A stretch of DNA of 64,000 bases from Paenibacillus sedimenti. Lineage in GTDB: Bacteria; Bacillota; Bacilli; Paenibacillales; NBRC-103111. The translations under genes were made by a program, and so were the position numbers. The stretch lies in contig NZ_JACVVD010000011.1 in the NCBI RefSeq assembly GCF_014534655.1, forward strand, positions 1 through 64,000, given 5' to 3'. Shown here in pieces: positions 25,779 through 33,637 of the stretch; positions within the stretch are counted from its first letter, which is position 1; each line of letters starts with the position of its first letter. The notes under the pieces were generated by a model. That model was given only the letters and a program-made list of their open reading frames with translations. It was not told the DNA's origin and made no database searches.

Positions 25779-26327
25779 CTATTGTTTCGGCAATCCGTTA
25801 GGAACATAATAGGGAGGAATTTTGATCCATCCACGTCTGCGCATCAATGTCTTTAATGCAGCTCCAAATTTCAATTTATCTGCTTGAAACTTAGCAAACA
25901 TCATTCCCACATCATTACGCACAGACTCCACTGCGCCGGTTGCACACATCATATAATTCGCAACAACCTTAACCGATAGTGCATTGGCGATTTCATCATC
26001 GGTAAGCTTAACTCCTAAAGGTACAGAACCCGGTTCTGATACGGGTTTCTTTTCAGAAACCGGGGGTAACGGAACACCTTCCTGTAACATGAATTCTTTT
26101 AATTTATTCGCCTGTGCTGTTGCTAATTCCATAGAAGCATTCAGAGCTTCTAAGAGTTCGTTATCTGTTGTTGTATTTAGTCCAATTTGTACACTCGCTT
26201 TTTCTTCTTCGAGCATGGTCAGGTATGTCCAACATGTCATAACCTCTCCAACATGTAAAGGGGGTTTGGGTTCATCATCGATTAAAGATTTGATTACATC
26301 AATCGCCGCTTCGACGAAGCTTGTCAT
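25779..26327 (-). CDS. DUF3231 family protein
   Basis: The protein has 182 residues. It has the family's signature pieces: a helix with EVMTCWTYLTMLEEEKASVQ, then KLKEFMLQEGVPLPPV, KLTDDEIAN, and a C-terminal DVGMMFAKFQADKLKFGAALKTLMRRRGWIKIPP. The fold is expected to be a ferritin-like four-helix bundle. Many family members are twice as long; this is a single-unit version. Relatives are common in spore-formers and may be spore-associated, but no biochemical function is established. A repeated leader-like element sits 60-180 bp upstream. Confidence 0.85.
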   Translation of the reverse strand: MTSFVEAAIDVIKSLIDDEPKPPLHVGEVMTCWTYLTMLEEEKASVQIGLNTTTDNELLEALNASMELATAQANKLKEFMLQEGVPLPPVSEKKPVSEPGSVPLGVKLTDDEIANALSVKVVANYMMCATGAVESVRNDVGMMFAKFQADKLKFGAALKTLMRRRGWIKIPPYYVPNGLPKQ

Positions 26328-26388
26328 TTAACCGCCACTTTCGTTTTTGCTTAGTATTTAAATATTGCCTTTCAATTATGCGCCGGAT

Positions 26389-26512
26389 AAAAAAAGGGAC
26401 CCAGCCGACGGGGCTGGGTCCAAATTCTATATTAAAAAAGGGGGTCTTGTTTATTATAATAGCCCAGTAATGTTATGGGACGAAAACGGGAATGTTCCAA
26501 TTGTGTTACAAA
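26389..26512 (-). ncRNA. repeated element, copy A: -10 box, C-rich short transcript or leader, terminator
   Basis: Read on the minus strand: a conserved upstream block (TTGTAACACAA), TATAAT (26458-26453), AAACAAGACCCCCTTTTTT, then the hairpin GGACCCAGCC-CCGTC-GGCTGGGTCC (26421-26396) and a T-run. Copy B at 32285-32410 aligns along the same length. The predicted transcript is about 60 nt. It lies 62 bp upstream of the DUF3231 start and after the GH88 stop, so the hairpin could also be the GH88 terminator. RNA status is inference. Confidence 0.5.
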
Positions 26513-26517
26513 GTAGA

Positions 26518-27612
26518 TTAAAATATACGATTCTTCCAGTTCATCAACTTCGCCGCAGTTTCAACGTAGAAATAGTCTCCGTATATGAGTCCGACGTTAA
26601 CGTTCTGCTCAGCCGGCTTATTCCCTGTTCCTTCACGCAATATGGACTCTCGCGAATGATCCAGTACGGCATAGCGCTCTGTTAATGCTTCCATGATACG
26701 CAAAGCTTGGTTACGATAAAGGTGCGCTTCTTCGCCCGGAACCAGGTCGGCGATTTCGATAAGACCCGAAGCCGCGCAGGATGCAGCGGATGTGTCTTTG
26801 AGCTGCAAATCCGCGTCTCCGGTTCGGAAATCCCAAAGCGGGATTGGATCGACCGCCGTTTGCGCCATAAAGTAATGGGCGACCCGCTTCGCAGCATCCA
26901 AATACCGCTGCTCCCGCGTATAGCGATAGACGTTAGCCATCCCATGAAACGCCCACGCCTGTCCTCTGCTCCATGCGGAGGTAGGAGAATATCCTTGGCC
27001 GCCAAGCGATTCCAGGAAAGCGCCTGTATCCGGGTCAAAGCTGACGATATGGCGGACCGACCCGTCATTGCGTATAAAATACTCCAGAACTGTGTCCGCA
27101 TGAGCCATAGCCGCCTGCTTGAATCGGGAATCGGCTATTTCTTCGGCTGCCCATAAGAGCAGCGACAGGTTCATGCTGGAATCGATGATGGCCCAGCCAT
27201 GTTTCTCCTGATTCCATGCTCGCAGGAAGCGACCCGCCAGATTAAAGCGTCCTGCCAGGAAATTCGCTGCCTGCAGCCCTCTCCTGCGACCGTCCTTGTC
27301 TCCCGTCATCCTATATTTCGCCACCGCAGTGGGAAGAAACTGAAAACCAACGTCATGATGAAAATTATTTTCCTGCAAGAAGCAAGCTTCTATTTTGGAA
27401 TCCCATTCCCAAGCGTGCCGGCTATACTTCTCATCTTTGGTCATATCATACATAATCCAGAGAATCCCCGGCCAAAAACCTGATGTCCACCAATCCAACC
27501 GGAAATCATCATACACGCCTTCTTTGTCTACATGTGGAGATTTGGAACCGATTCGTTCGATCATGGTATCGACTTTTTTTTGCAACAATGGCCAAAAGGT
27601 TGTCATATCCAT
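26518..27612 (-). CDS. GH88 family hydrolase (unsaturated glucuronyl hydrolase type)
   Basis: The protein has 364 residues, close to the usual length for GH88. The fold is an alpha6/alpha6 barrel; the two catalytic Asp positions known from Bacillus UGL correspond to Asp87 (FHHDVGFQ) and Asp144 (AIIDSSMNLS). Other family segments include GYSPTSAWSRGQAWAFHG and PLWDF. No signal peptide is seen, so it would act on imported unsaturated oligosaccharides produced by polysaccharide lyases. No lyase or sugar transporter is adjacent; it follows modB by 59 bp with its own GAGGAG site, which is an unexpected context. Confidence 0.88.
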   Translation of the reverse strand: MDMTTFWPLLQKKVDTMIERIGSKSPHVDKEGVYDDFRLDWWTSGFWPGILWIMYDMTKDEKYSRHAWEWDSKIEACFLQENNFHHDVGFQFLPTAVAKYRMTGDKDGRRRGLQAANFLAGRFNLAGRFLRAWNQEKHGWAIIDSSMNLSLLLWAAEEIADSRFKQAAMAHADTVLEYFIRNDGSVRHIVSFDPDTGAFLESLGGQGYSPTSAWSRGQAWAFHGMANVYRYTREQRYLDAAKRVAHYFMAQTAVDPIPLWDFRTGDADLQLKDTSAASCAASGLIEIADLVPGEEAHLYRNQALRIMEALTERYAVLDHSRESILREGTGNKPAEQNVNVGLIYGDYFYVETAAKLMNWKNRIF

Positions 27613-27671
27613 TCCTATTCACTCCTCGACGTTGTTTCATTAATATTGACTTGTCATTTTCTATGATATCG

Positions 27672-28343
27672 CTATTTCTTTGGACTTACGATGAACAACA
27701 GGATGAACGAGATCATCACGATGGAGACTGTCCAGCACCAGGCAAGCGTCTGATTGCCGGCTTCAACCGCTATATAGATGGCTGTGGGCAACGTCTGCGT
27801 TTGATGCGGTATGTTTCCCGCAATCATTAGTGTTGCGCCGAACTCACCCAGTCCCCGGGCAAAACCAAGCACATATGCGGTGAGGACAGACCGCCACGCC
27901 AAGGGTAAAGTAATGAGCCTCAACACCTGCCACTCGTTTGCTCCCATCGATCGGGCTGCATCCTCGAGGTCCCGGCTGACCGAAGCAAAGCCTGTTTTCA
28001 TCGTTTGATAGACTAGAGGAAAGGCAACTACAACCGAAGCGATGACGGCAGCCCCCCATGTGAAAATAATCGGTTGATCGAACAACTTCTCCATCAAGAT
28101 GCCAACCCAGCTTTTTTTACCCAGCAGCATAAGCAAAATAAATCCAACGACAGTTGGAGGCAATACAAGGGGCAGGAGCAGCAGGGTCTCCACCAGAGTT
28201 TTCCCTTTGAAACTGCGCCGAGACATCCGCCAAGCCATTAAAGCACCCAGGAGCAGCACCAAAATACTAGAGACGACTGCAACTTTAATGGATAGAAGAA
28301 TTGGCGATGCAAATTCTGTCCAATTGATTGATGCCATCATCAT
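27672..28343 (-). CDS. modB: molybdate ABC transporter permease
   Basis: The protein has 223 residues and about five membrane helices. The ABC permease coupling motif EAARSMGAN...-like segment reads DLEDAARSMGANEWQVLRLITLPLAW, and GFARGLGEFGATLMIAGNIP is diagnostic for ModB. The start overlaps the modA stop by 4 bp (ATGA), so translation is coupled. No modC ATPase gene follows; the next gene is a GH88 hydrolase. The ATPase must come from elsewhere in the genome or the system uses a shared ATPase. Confidence 0.92.
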   Translation of the reverse strand: MMMASINWTEFASPILLSIKVAVVSSILVLLLGALMAWRMSRRSFKGKTLVETLLLLPLVLPPTVVGFILLMLLGKKSWVGILMEKLFDQPIIFTWGAAVIASVVVAFPLVYQTMKTGFASVSRDLEDAARSMGANEWQVLRLITLPLAWRSVLTAYVLGFARGLGEFGATLMIAGNIPHQTQTLPTAIYIAVEAGNQTLAWCWTVSIVMISFILLFIVSPKK

Positions 28344-29131
28344 TTAGGTATGGAGAAGCCGAACTTCATAAAAATATCCTGGGCGTCTTTCGTTTGCAGG
28401 TATGCGTAAAAATCCGCTGCTTCTTTGTTATGTTTGGTCGCTTTTACAATGCCGGCCGGATAGGCAATCGGTGCATACGTTTTCGGATCGACGCTAAAGG
28501 CTACTTTTACTTTTTTCGAAGATAATGCGTCCGTTTTATATACAAATCCCGCTTCCGCGTTGCCGGATTCCACATAAGTAAGCACTTGGCGAACATCTTT
28601 GGCTTGTACGATCCGATCCTGCAACGGCTCCCACAGCTTCGCATTCGCCAACGCTTCCTTCGCATAGCCTCCGGCCGGCACCGTTTGCGGCTCGCCAATG
28701 GCTAGGTGTTTCATGTCCGCACTCGATAGATCGCTCATCTGCCCGATGGCAGCTTCGCCATCAGCAGGCACGACGACAACCAATTCATTGAGCAGCAGGT
28801 TAATCTGCCGGGAGCTGTCGATGAGTTGTTTATCGACCAAGACCTTCATATTTTTTGCAGCCGCCGAGATGAACACATCGGAAGGCGCTCCTTGCTCAAT
28901 TTGCTGCTGCAGCGCACCTGATGCACCGAAGTTGAAATTGAGCTTAATGTTCTTGTTTTTGCTTTCATATGCGGTTTGAATTTCTTTACATGCATCGGTT
29001 AAGCTCGCAGCTGCGGAGATGGTAAGCTCTACCTTTTCTGCGGGCGTTTGAGCGCAGCCTACTATGAAAGTCAGAATCATTGTTAGAAGAAGTAAAGTAA
29101 AATGGCTTTTAATGAACTTATACACAATCAT
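28340..29131 (-). CDS. modA: molybdate-binding lipoprotein
   Basis: The protein has 263 residues. A lipoprotein signal ends at the lipobox IVGC (Cys near 26). The mature part has the ModA pattern: ISAAASLTDACKEI, NFGASGALQQQIEQGAPSDVFISAA, and VPAGGYAKEAL. It binds molybdate or tungstate outside the membrane and delivers it to ModB. The best-spaced start is GTG at 29125, six bases after GGAGGA; ATG at 29131 is too close to that site. It is divergent from a HTH-PBP regulator. Confidence 0.92.
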   Translation of the reverse strand: MIVYKFIKSHFTLLLLTMILTFIVGCAQTPAEKVELTISAAASLTDACKEIQTAYESKNKNIKLNFNFGASGALQQQIEQGAPSDVFISAAAKNMKVLVDKQLIDSSRQINLLLNELVVVVPADGEAAIGQMSDLSSADMKHLAIGEPQTVPAGGYAKEALANAKLWEPLQDRIVQAKDVRQVLTYVESGNAEAGFVYKTDALSSKKVKVAFSVDPKTYAPIAYPAGIVKATKHNKEAADFYAYLQTKDAQDIFMKFGFSIPK

Positions 29132-29157
29132 TCCTCCACGGTTTGTTTTAGCTATAT

Positions 29158-29177
29158 TTAGATATAATTAGATATAA
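29158..29177. promoter_or_regulatory. tandem 10-bp direct repeat, candidate operator
   Basis: TTAGATATAA occurs twice with no gap (29158-29167, 29168-29177), that is, one helical turn apart, in the divergent modA/regulator region. It is a candidate binding site for the regulator encoded at 29285. Confidence 0.45.
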
Positions 29178-29284
29178 ATAATATGAAATCATTATACTGA
29201 ATCATGCCAGCCTAGTAAACAAATTAGATTGAAATAAACGAAATCACAGCATATGATACATATAAACCAACTTTGGAGGATAAA

Positions 29285-30238
29285 ATGACATCCGACATTT
29301 CCTATACAACCGAAGAAATTGCCAAACTGCTTAAAATATCGAAACTAACCGTTTACGATCTAATCAAAAAAGGGGATCTTCCCGCCTATCGTGTAGGCAA
29401 GCAGATGCGTGTCGATGCATCGGATCTTGAGGCTTACAAAACGAGGGCTAAAAGCGGTCACCCCGCTGTTCAAAAAACGGAAGTCACCGAACAGCCGCCC
29501 CGGATGGAGTCCCCACTCCTCTCCTCATCAAACCGCTCTCTGGTTATTACCGGACAGGACTTCAGCCTGGACATTCTGGCGGGGCATATCGAAAAAAGAG
29601 TGCCTGGCTATAGGCCGCTCCGTTCTTATGTCGGGAGTCTGGACAGCCTCATCTCCATGTACAAAGGCGAATCGGACATTGTCAGTACGCACCTGCTGGA
29701 TGGCGATACCGGCGAGTACAATCTGCCCTATATCCGCAAGCTGCTTGTCGGTTCTTCCTATATCGTCGTGAACCTTATCTCGCGTACAGCCGGCTTGTAT
29801 GTGCAGCGCGGAAACCCGAAGCAGCTTAGCGGCTGGTCCGATTTCAAGCAGCCGGGGCTTCGCATCGCCAATCGTGAGAAAGGCTCGGGCGCGCGCGTCC
29901 TGCTGGACGAGCAGCTTCGCCTTCACGGGATAGCGCCTCAGGGGATCGGCGGCTATGAGGACGAGGAGACGAATCACATGAGCGTCGCCGGCAAGGTTGC
30001 TTCCGGGGAAGCCGACGTCGGCGTCGGTATCGAAAAAGCCGCCAATCTGGTCGGCGGCATAGATTTTATACCTTTAATCCAAGAACGTTACGATCTTGTG
30101 ATGCTCCGGAAACCTGAGAATCGCGAGTGGATCGATCAGGTTAAGCACATTTTGCAATCGGAAGCCTTTCAAGGCGAGCTGCGGTTCATTCAGGGATATG
30201 ATTTATCCAAAACAGGCCGTGTGCTGTTCGAAACTTAA
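29285..30238 (+). CDS. excisionase-type HTH regulator fused to a PBP-like (molybdate/tungstate-type) domain
   Basis: The protein has 317 residues from ATG 29285, placed by TTGGAGGA. The N-terminal HTH_17/excisionase domain (YTTEEIAKLLKISKLTVYDLIKKGDLPAYRVGKQMRV) is followed by a linker and a periplasmic-binding-protein-like domain of the PF12727 kind (GQDFSLDILAGHIEK, STHLLDGDTGEYN, NREKGSGARVLLDEQL, GEADVGVGIEKAA). Proteins of this build regulate molybdate or tungstate transport in Firmicutes and archaea in place of ModE. It is divergent from modAB, which makes those genes the likely target. Confidence 0.85.
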   Translation: MTSDISYTTEEIAKLLKISKLTVYDLIKKGDLPAYRVGKQMRVDASDLEAYKTRAKSGHPAVQKTEVTEQPPRMESPLLSSSNRSLVITGQDFSLDILAGHIEKRVPGYRPLRSYVGSLDSLISMYKGESDIVSTHLLDGDTGEYNLPYIRKLLVGSSYIVVNLISRTAGLYVQRGNPKQLSGWSDFKQPGLRIANREKGSGARVLLDEQLRLHGIAPQGIGGYEDEETNHMSVAGKVASGEADVGVGIEKAANLVGGIDFIPLIQERYDLVMLRKPENREWIDQVKHILQSEAFQGELRFIQGYDLSKTGRVLFET

Positions 30239-30245
30239 AGCATAC

Positions 30246-30284
30246 AAAAAAAGGAACAGGCCCGAATCGAAATTCGCCTGTTCC
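30246..30284 (-). terminator. terminator of deoR-deoC
   Basis: On the minus strand GGAACAGGC pairs with GCCTGTTCC, followed by TTTTTTT. Confidence 0.88.
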
Positions 30285-30294
30285 ATTCATGTAT

Positions 30295-30966
30295 TTAGTA
30301 CCCCTCGCCCTTGCCGCCGGTTACAATGGCAATGCTGGAGCTTGCACCGATGCGAGTCGCTCCTGCGGCTACGATTTTACGCGCCGTCTCCAGATCTCTG
30401 ACTCCGCCTGACGCTTTTACGCCCATTTCATGGCCGACCGTTTTTCTCATCAAAGCAATGTCTTCCACAGTCGCTCCGCCATGTCCGAAGCCTGTTGAGG
30501 TTTTGACAAAATCCGCTCCTGCTTGCTTACAGATCGTGCAAGCCTTCACTTTTTCTTCATCAGTTAATAGTCCCGTTTCGAGAATAACCTTGACGACAGC
30601 CTGCCCATTGCTGGCTTGCACGACGCCTTCGACATCTTTTTGCACCGTGTTCAGATCGCCTGATTTCAGTGCGCCGATATTGAGGACCATGTCAATCTCC
30701 GTCGCGCCGTTCGCGATCGCGTCGCGCGCTTCAGCCATTTTGGCAAACGTCGTTGTCGCTCCCAAAGGGAAACCGATCACCGTCGTAATACCAACGTTTG
30801 AACCAGCTAGTTCTCTGGCAGCAAGCGGAACCCAGGAAGGGTTCACGCATACTGTTGCAAATCCGTACTGCTTAGCTTCGCCGCAAATTTTAACGATTTC
30901 ATTTTTGGTTGCTTCCGGTTTCAATAATGTATGATCAATAATCTGTGCGATATCTTTGTTTTCCAT
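30295..30966 (-). CDS. deoC: deoxyribose-phosphate aldolase
   Basis: The protein has 223 residues from ATG 30966, preceded by AAGGAG; an in-frame extension to 30996 lacks support. Catalytic residues are visible: Asp92 (EIDMVLNIG), Schiff-base Lys155 (FVKTSTGF) and Lys184 (GVKASGGVR). It cleaves 2-deoxyribose 5-phosphate to glyceraldehyde 3-phosphate and acetaldehyde in deoxynucleoside breakdown. It follows the SorC/DeoR-type regulator gene directly, as in the B. subtilis deoR-dra arrangement, but nupC and pdp are absent here. Confidence 0.95.
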   Translation of the reverse strand: MENKDIAQIIDHTLLKPEATKNEIVKICGEAKQYGFATVCVNPSWVPLAARELAGSNVGITTVIGFPLGATTTFAKMAEARDAIANGATEIDMVLNIGALKSGDLNTVQKDVEGVVQASNGQAVVKVILETGLLTDEEKVKACTICKQAGADFVKTSTGFGHGGATVEDIALMRKTVGHEMGVKASGGVRDLETARKIVAAGATRIGASSSIAIVTGGKGEGY

Positions 30967-30992
30967 GGGTTCTCGTTCTCCTTTATTTACCT

Positions 30993-31937
30993 TCAAACTG
31001 AATATTCTAGCAAGTGCTTGGCTGTAAATTGATCAGTAATCAGTGTATTGGTATAATTTCCTTTAATAACGCCGTAGATGGCTTCTACCTTCTTCTTACC
31101 GCCTGCCACCAGGATCGACCTTTCCTTGTCTCTCAGCTCAGCCAGATCGATGCCGATCGTGCGGCGATTCAGCTCTTCGCTGCAAATGTTTCCTTCCAGA
31201 TCAATAAACCTGGAGCAAATATCGCCTGCTCCTCTTGCATGAATAATGTCCAAGTCAGAAGGGGAAAAATAATTGGCTTTGATCAGAACCGAATCTTCCG
31301 ATGGAACACCGACGGTAAAAACCGCGATATTGGCTTTCTTGCCGATCTCCAGAATTCTGCGGATATGCCGATCCGCTTCGATCGCCTGCTTCACAACCGC
31401 ATGATCCACAATCGCGGGAAGCGGCAATAAATGGGGCGTCGTATTAAAAGCTCCGCCGAACAGATGAACGATCTCTGAAGCGTATGTATTCGTCTCCGAG
31501 TAACTGACGCCGCCGTTCAGTTGTACAACAGTCACATCTTTCACCAGCTTGTTCGGCAATTGAACGGCAACTTCATAAAGCGTCGTACCCCAGGTTGTGG
31601 CAATTGTATCCCCGTCTTTGACCACGTCATGCAAGTATGCAGCGGCCGCTTCGCCGATGTATCTTTTGACGATGTGATCTTCATACTCAGGTACCGAAGT
31701 GACAATCGCCTTTTTCAAACTAAACTGCTCTTCCAGCTGAGCGGCTAAAATCTCTTTATTTTCAGTCGGATCCATAATCTTGATCTGGACAATGCCTTCT
31801 TCCTTCGCCTGCTGCAAAAATCGGGATACGGTAGGCCGAGATACCCCTAACTTTCTGGCAATATCCTGTTGACTATAGTCCAACTGATAGTACATGCGAG
31901 CCGCGTCAACGATCTTCTCCAGCTTCTCTCCGCTCAT
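30993..31937 (-). CDS. deoR: SorC-family deoxyribonucleoside regulator
   Basis: The protein has 314 residues. The N-terminal helix-turn-helix ([30 protein letters not shown]) is followed by the SorC sugar-binding domain with [16 protein letters not shown] and GVPSEDS...[13 protein letters not shown]. This matches B. subtilis DeoR, which binds deoxyribose 5-phosphate as inducer. It heads the deoR-deoC unit. Near the promoter, GAAATTTC with TTCGTTCA-type flanks around 31955-31975 could be its operator; this is only suggestive. Confidence 0.9.
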   Translation of the reverse strand: MSGEKLEKIVDAARMYYQLDYSQQDIARKLGVSRPTVSRFLQQAKEEGIVQIKIMDPTENKEILAAQLEEQFSLKKAIVTSVPEYEDHIVKRYIGEAAAAYLHDVVKDGDTIATTWGTTLYEVAVQLPNKLVKDVTVVQLNGGVSYSETNTYASEIVHLFGGAFNTTPHLLPLPAIVDHAVVKQAIEADRHIRRILEIGKKANIAVFTVGVPSEDSVLIKANYFSPSDLDIIHARGAGDICSRFIDLEGNICSEELNRRTIGIDLAELRDKERSILVAGGKKKVEAIYGVIKGNYTNTLITDQFTAKHLLEYSV

Positions 31938-32034
31938 ATGTCTCCGCCCTTATAATAAATTGAAATTTCGTTCATTAGAAGTTGACATAATTTCATATCT
32001 ATTATACGGAGATTTTTCCACAAAAACAATGTTT

Positions 32035-32202
32035 TTATGCAAAAAGACGATTCACCCATTCAACCAGCTTGCCGCCCACATATACACCCACAACACCCAT
32101 AACAGCTGAGAAAACAGGAGGCGCCGGAAGCGGGAGGCGAAGATACTTAAAAGCAACTCCAACTAAGGCTCCTGCCGCAAATGCAAGAATAACCTCTTTC
32201 AT
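32035..32202 (-). CDS. XapX domain protein
   Basis: The gene encodes 55 residues from ATG 32202. The first helix starts MKEVILAFAAGALVGVAFKY, followed by LRLPLPAPPVFSAVMGVVGVYVGGKL, the XapX (DUF1427) pattern of two short membrane helices around an LPxPAPP turn. AGGGTGAGCTGA precedes the start. The function of the family is unknown; it is named after a gene next to xanthosine utilisation genes in E. coli. It sits downstream of the repeated element copy B, as DUF3231 does for copy A. Confidence 0.85.
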   Translation of the reverse strand: MKEVILAFAAGALVGVAFKYLRLPLPAPPVFSAVMGVVGVYVGGKLVEWVNRLFA

Positions 32203-32284
32203 TCAGCTCACCCTACTTATGATTAGATTTAATCACTGAATAGGATTTCCAGCTTGTTGCCTTTGCAATCGCTTTTCTTGACAC

Positions 32285-32410
32285 AAAAAAAGGAACCCGG
32301 CCAACGGGGCCAGGTTCAAATGTTTATATATTAAAAAGGGGGTCTTGTTTATTATATTACCTCCCTAACATTATGAAACCATAACAGAAATATTTCATTT
32401 GTGTAACAAT
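32285..32410 (-). ncRNA. repeated element, copy B: -10 box, C-rich short transcript or leader, terminator
   Basis: On the minus strand: TTGTTACACAA, TATAAT (32356-32351), AAACAAGACCCCCTTTTT, the hairpin GAACCTGGCC-CCGTT-GGCCGGGTTC (32317-32293) and a T-run. It aligns with copy A over about 125 bp, including the -10 box and the C-rich stretch. No minus-strand ORF lies upstream of it, so the terminator must end a transcript that starts inside the gap. The XapX gene starts 83 bp further on. Confidence 0.55.
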
Positions 32411-32525
32411 TTTGAAAGCGTTATTATTCGCTGGTCAATATTCGACGGTTAATAAAAAATTAATTGTGCCGATAAAATTAGCTGTTGCACCTTGAGAAGG
32501 TCTGGCATATACTGATAATACTTAA

Positions 32526-32540
32526 TTAGAATTATTCTAA
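32526..32540. promoter_or_regulatory. PerR/Fur-family-type operator
   Basis: TTAGAATTATTCTAA is a perfect 7-1-7 inverted repeat and differs from the B. subtilis Per box (TTATAATNATTATAA) at one symmetric pair. It lies 52 bp upstream of the CDF gene start. Confidence 0.55.
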
Positions 32541-32544
32541 ATAA

Positions 32545-32563
32545 GAGAATCATTATCATTCTC
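32545..32563. promoter_or_regulatory. Fur-box-type operator
   Basis: The 19-bp GAGAATCATTATCATTCTC matches the classical Fur box at 16 of 19 positions (complementary strand compared). It lies 5 bp from the site at 32526-32540 and 30 bp before the CDF start. Confidence 0.55.
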
Positions 32564-32592
32564 AATCAGACTCAACGAAGGAGGGCGCGCCT

Positions 32593-33558
32593 ATGGCCAT
32601 TGAATACGACTACCATCATCTCCATCACGTCAAAGAACAAAGTAAATCAAGAAAAACATTATGGGTAACCCTTTTATTAACTGCTTTCTTTACTTCCGTA
32701 GAAATTGTCGGGGGTATCCTTTCGAACTCGCTAGCATTGCTTTCGGACTCGGCACATATGATTTCCGACGTTATCGCGCTCGGGTTGAGCATGATCGCCC
32801 TGCATCTGGCGACTCGGCAGCCGAATGCCCGGTTTACGTTTGGTTTTTTGCGATTTGAAATCATCGCTTCTTTTTTGAACGGATTAGCGCTCTGCGTCAT
32901 TGCGATTGGCATCTTTATTGAAGGGATTCAGCGCATTATTCACCCGCAACCGATACAGCTTGGTCTCATGCTGGGTATCGCTTCCATTGGTTTCATCGTG
33001 AATCTGGTGCTCACCCTGGTGCTTCATCACAGTGTCAAAGAAGAAGACAACCTGAATGTGAAAAGCGCCCTATGGCACTTTTTCGGCGATTTGCTCAGCT
33101 CGTTTGGCGTCATTGTTTCTTCGATTATCATTTATTATACGGATTTGCTCATATTCGATCCTTTGATCAGTATGGTCATCGGCGGCATTATTTTCACCGG
33201 TGGCAGCAAGATCATCCGCGAGTCCTATCTGATTCTCATGGAATCCGTGCCTGAGCACTTCAACCTTGATGAAATTCGCAGTGCAATCAGAGAAGTCGAA
33301 GGTGTCGAGGATGTGCACGAAATGCACCTCTGGTCTGTATCTACAGATCATTATTCGTTGACGGCCCATGTCTTCATCGATCCGAATATTCAACCGTTTT
33401 GCGTCATACTTGCCATCAATGAGACATTGAAGAATAAATACGGCATCGCACATGCCACGATTCAAGTCGAGCACGCCAACATTAATCCGCACGGGGAGTA
33501 TGGTAAGGAGTTTCTGAAGCATAAAAGTGAGGGAAAGCGCAGGGAGCTTCTCACTTAA
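32593..33558 (+). CDS. cation diffusion facilitator (CzcD/ZitB-type metal exporter)
   Basis: The protein has 321 residues with six membrane helices and a C-terminal cytosolic dimer domain (DEIRSAIREVEGVEDVHEMHLWSVS). The His-rich N-terminus (YHHLHHVKE) is typical. The transport site residues are His55/Asp59 in helix 2 (SDSAHMISD) and His162/Asp166 in helix 5 (WHFFGD), the HD-HD set seen in zinc exporters of the CDF family. GGAGGGCGCG precedes the ATG. Two Fur-family-type operators upstream suggest control by PerR, Fur or Zur. Zinc, with possible cobalt or iron, is the inferred substrate. Confidence 0.9.
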   Translation: MAIEYDYHHLHHVKEQSKSRKTLWVTLLLTAFFTSVEIVGGILSNSLALLSDSAHMISDVIALGLSMIALHLATRQPNARFTFGFLRFEIIASFLNGLALCVIAIGIFIEGIQRIIHPQPIQLGLMLGIASIGFIVNLVLTLVLHHSVKEEDNLNVKSALWHFFGDLLSSFGVIVSSIIIYYTDLLIFDPLISMVIGGIIFTGGSKIIRESYLILMESVPEHFNLDEIRSAIREVEGVEDVHEMHLWSVSTDHYSLTAHVFIDPNIQPFCVILAINETLKNKYGIAHATIQVEHANINPHGEYGKEFLKHKSEGKRRELLT

Positions 33559-33591
33559 ATAGGAACAGATTTTTGCTGGTACTCCCGCAAT

Positions 33592-33637
33592 CCAAAAACA
33601 AAGACCGTTAGCTCTGGGCGGAGCGTAACGGTCTTTC
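33592..33637. terminator. terminator overlapping the end of the lacI-type gene
   Basis: AAAGACCGTTA...GCTC pairs with GAGC...TAACGGTCTTT. On the minus strand it is followed by GTTTTTGG. The stem encodes the last residues of the LacI protein. Confidence 0.8.

Noticed and set aside
27660-27676. ModE-like ATATCGCTAT near the end of modB
   Set aside because: It lies in the 3' end of the gene, lacks the second half-site, and the system has a non-ModE regulator.
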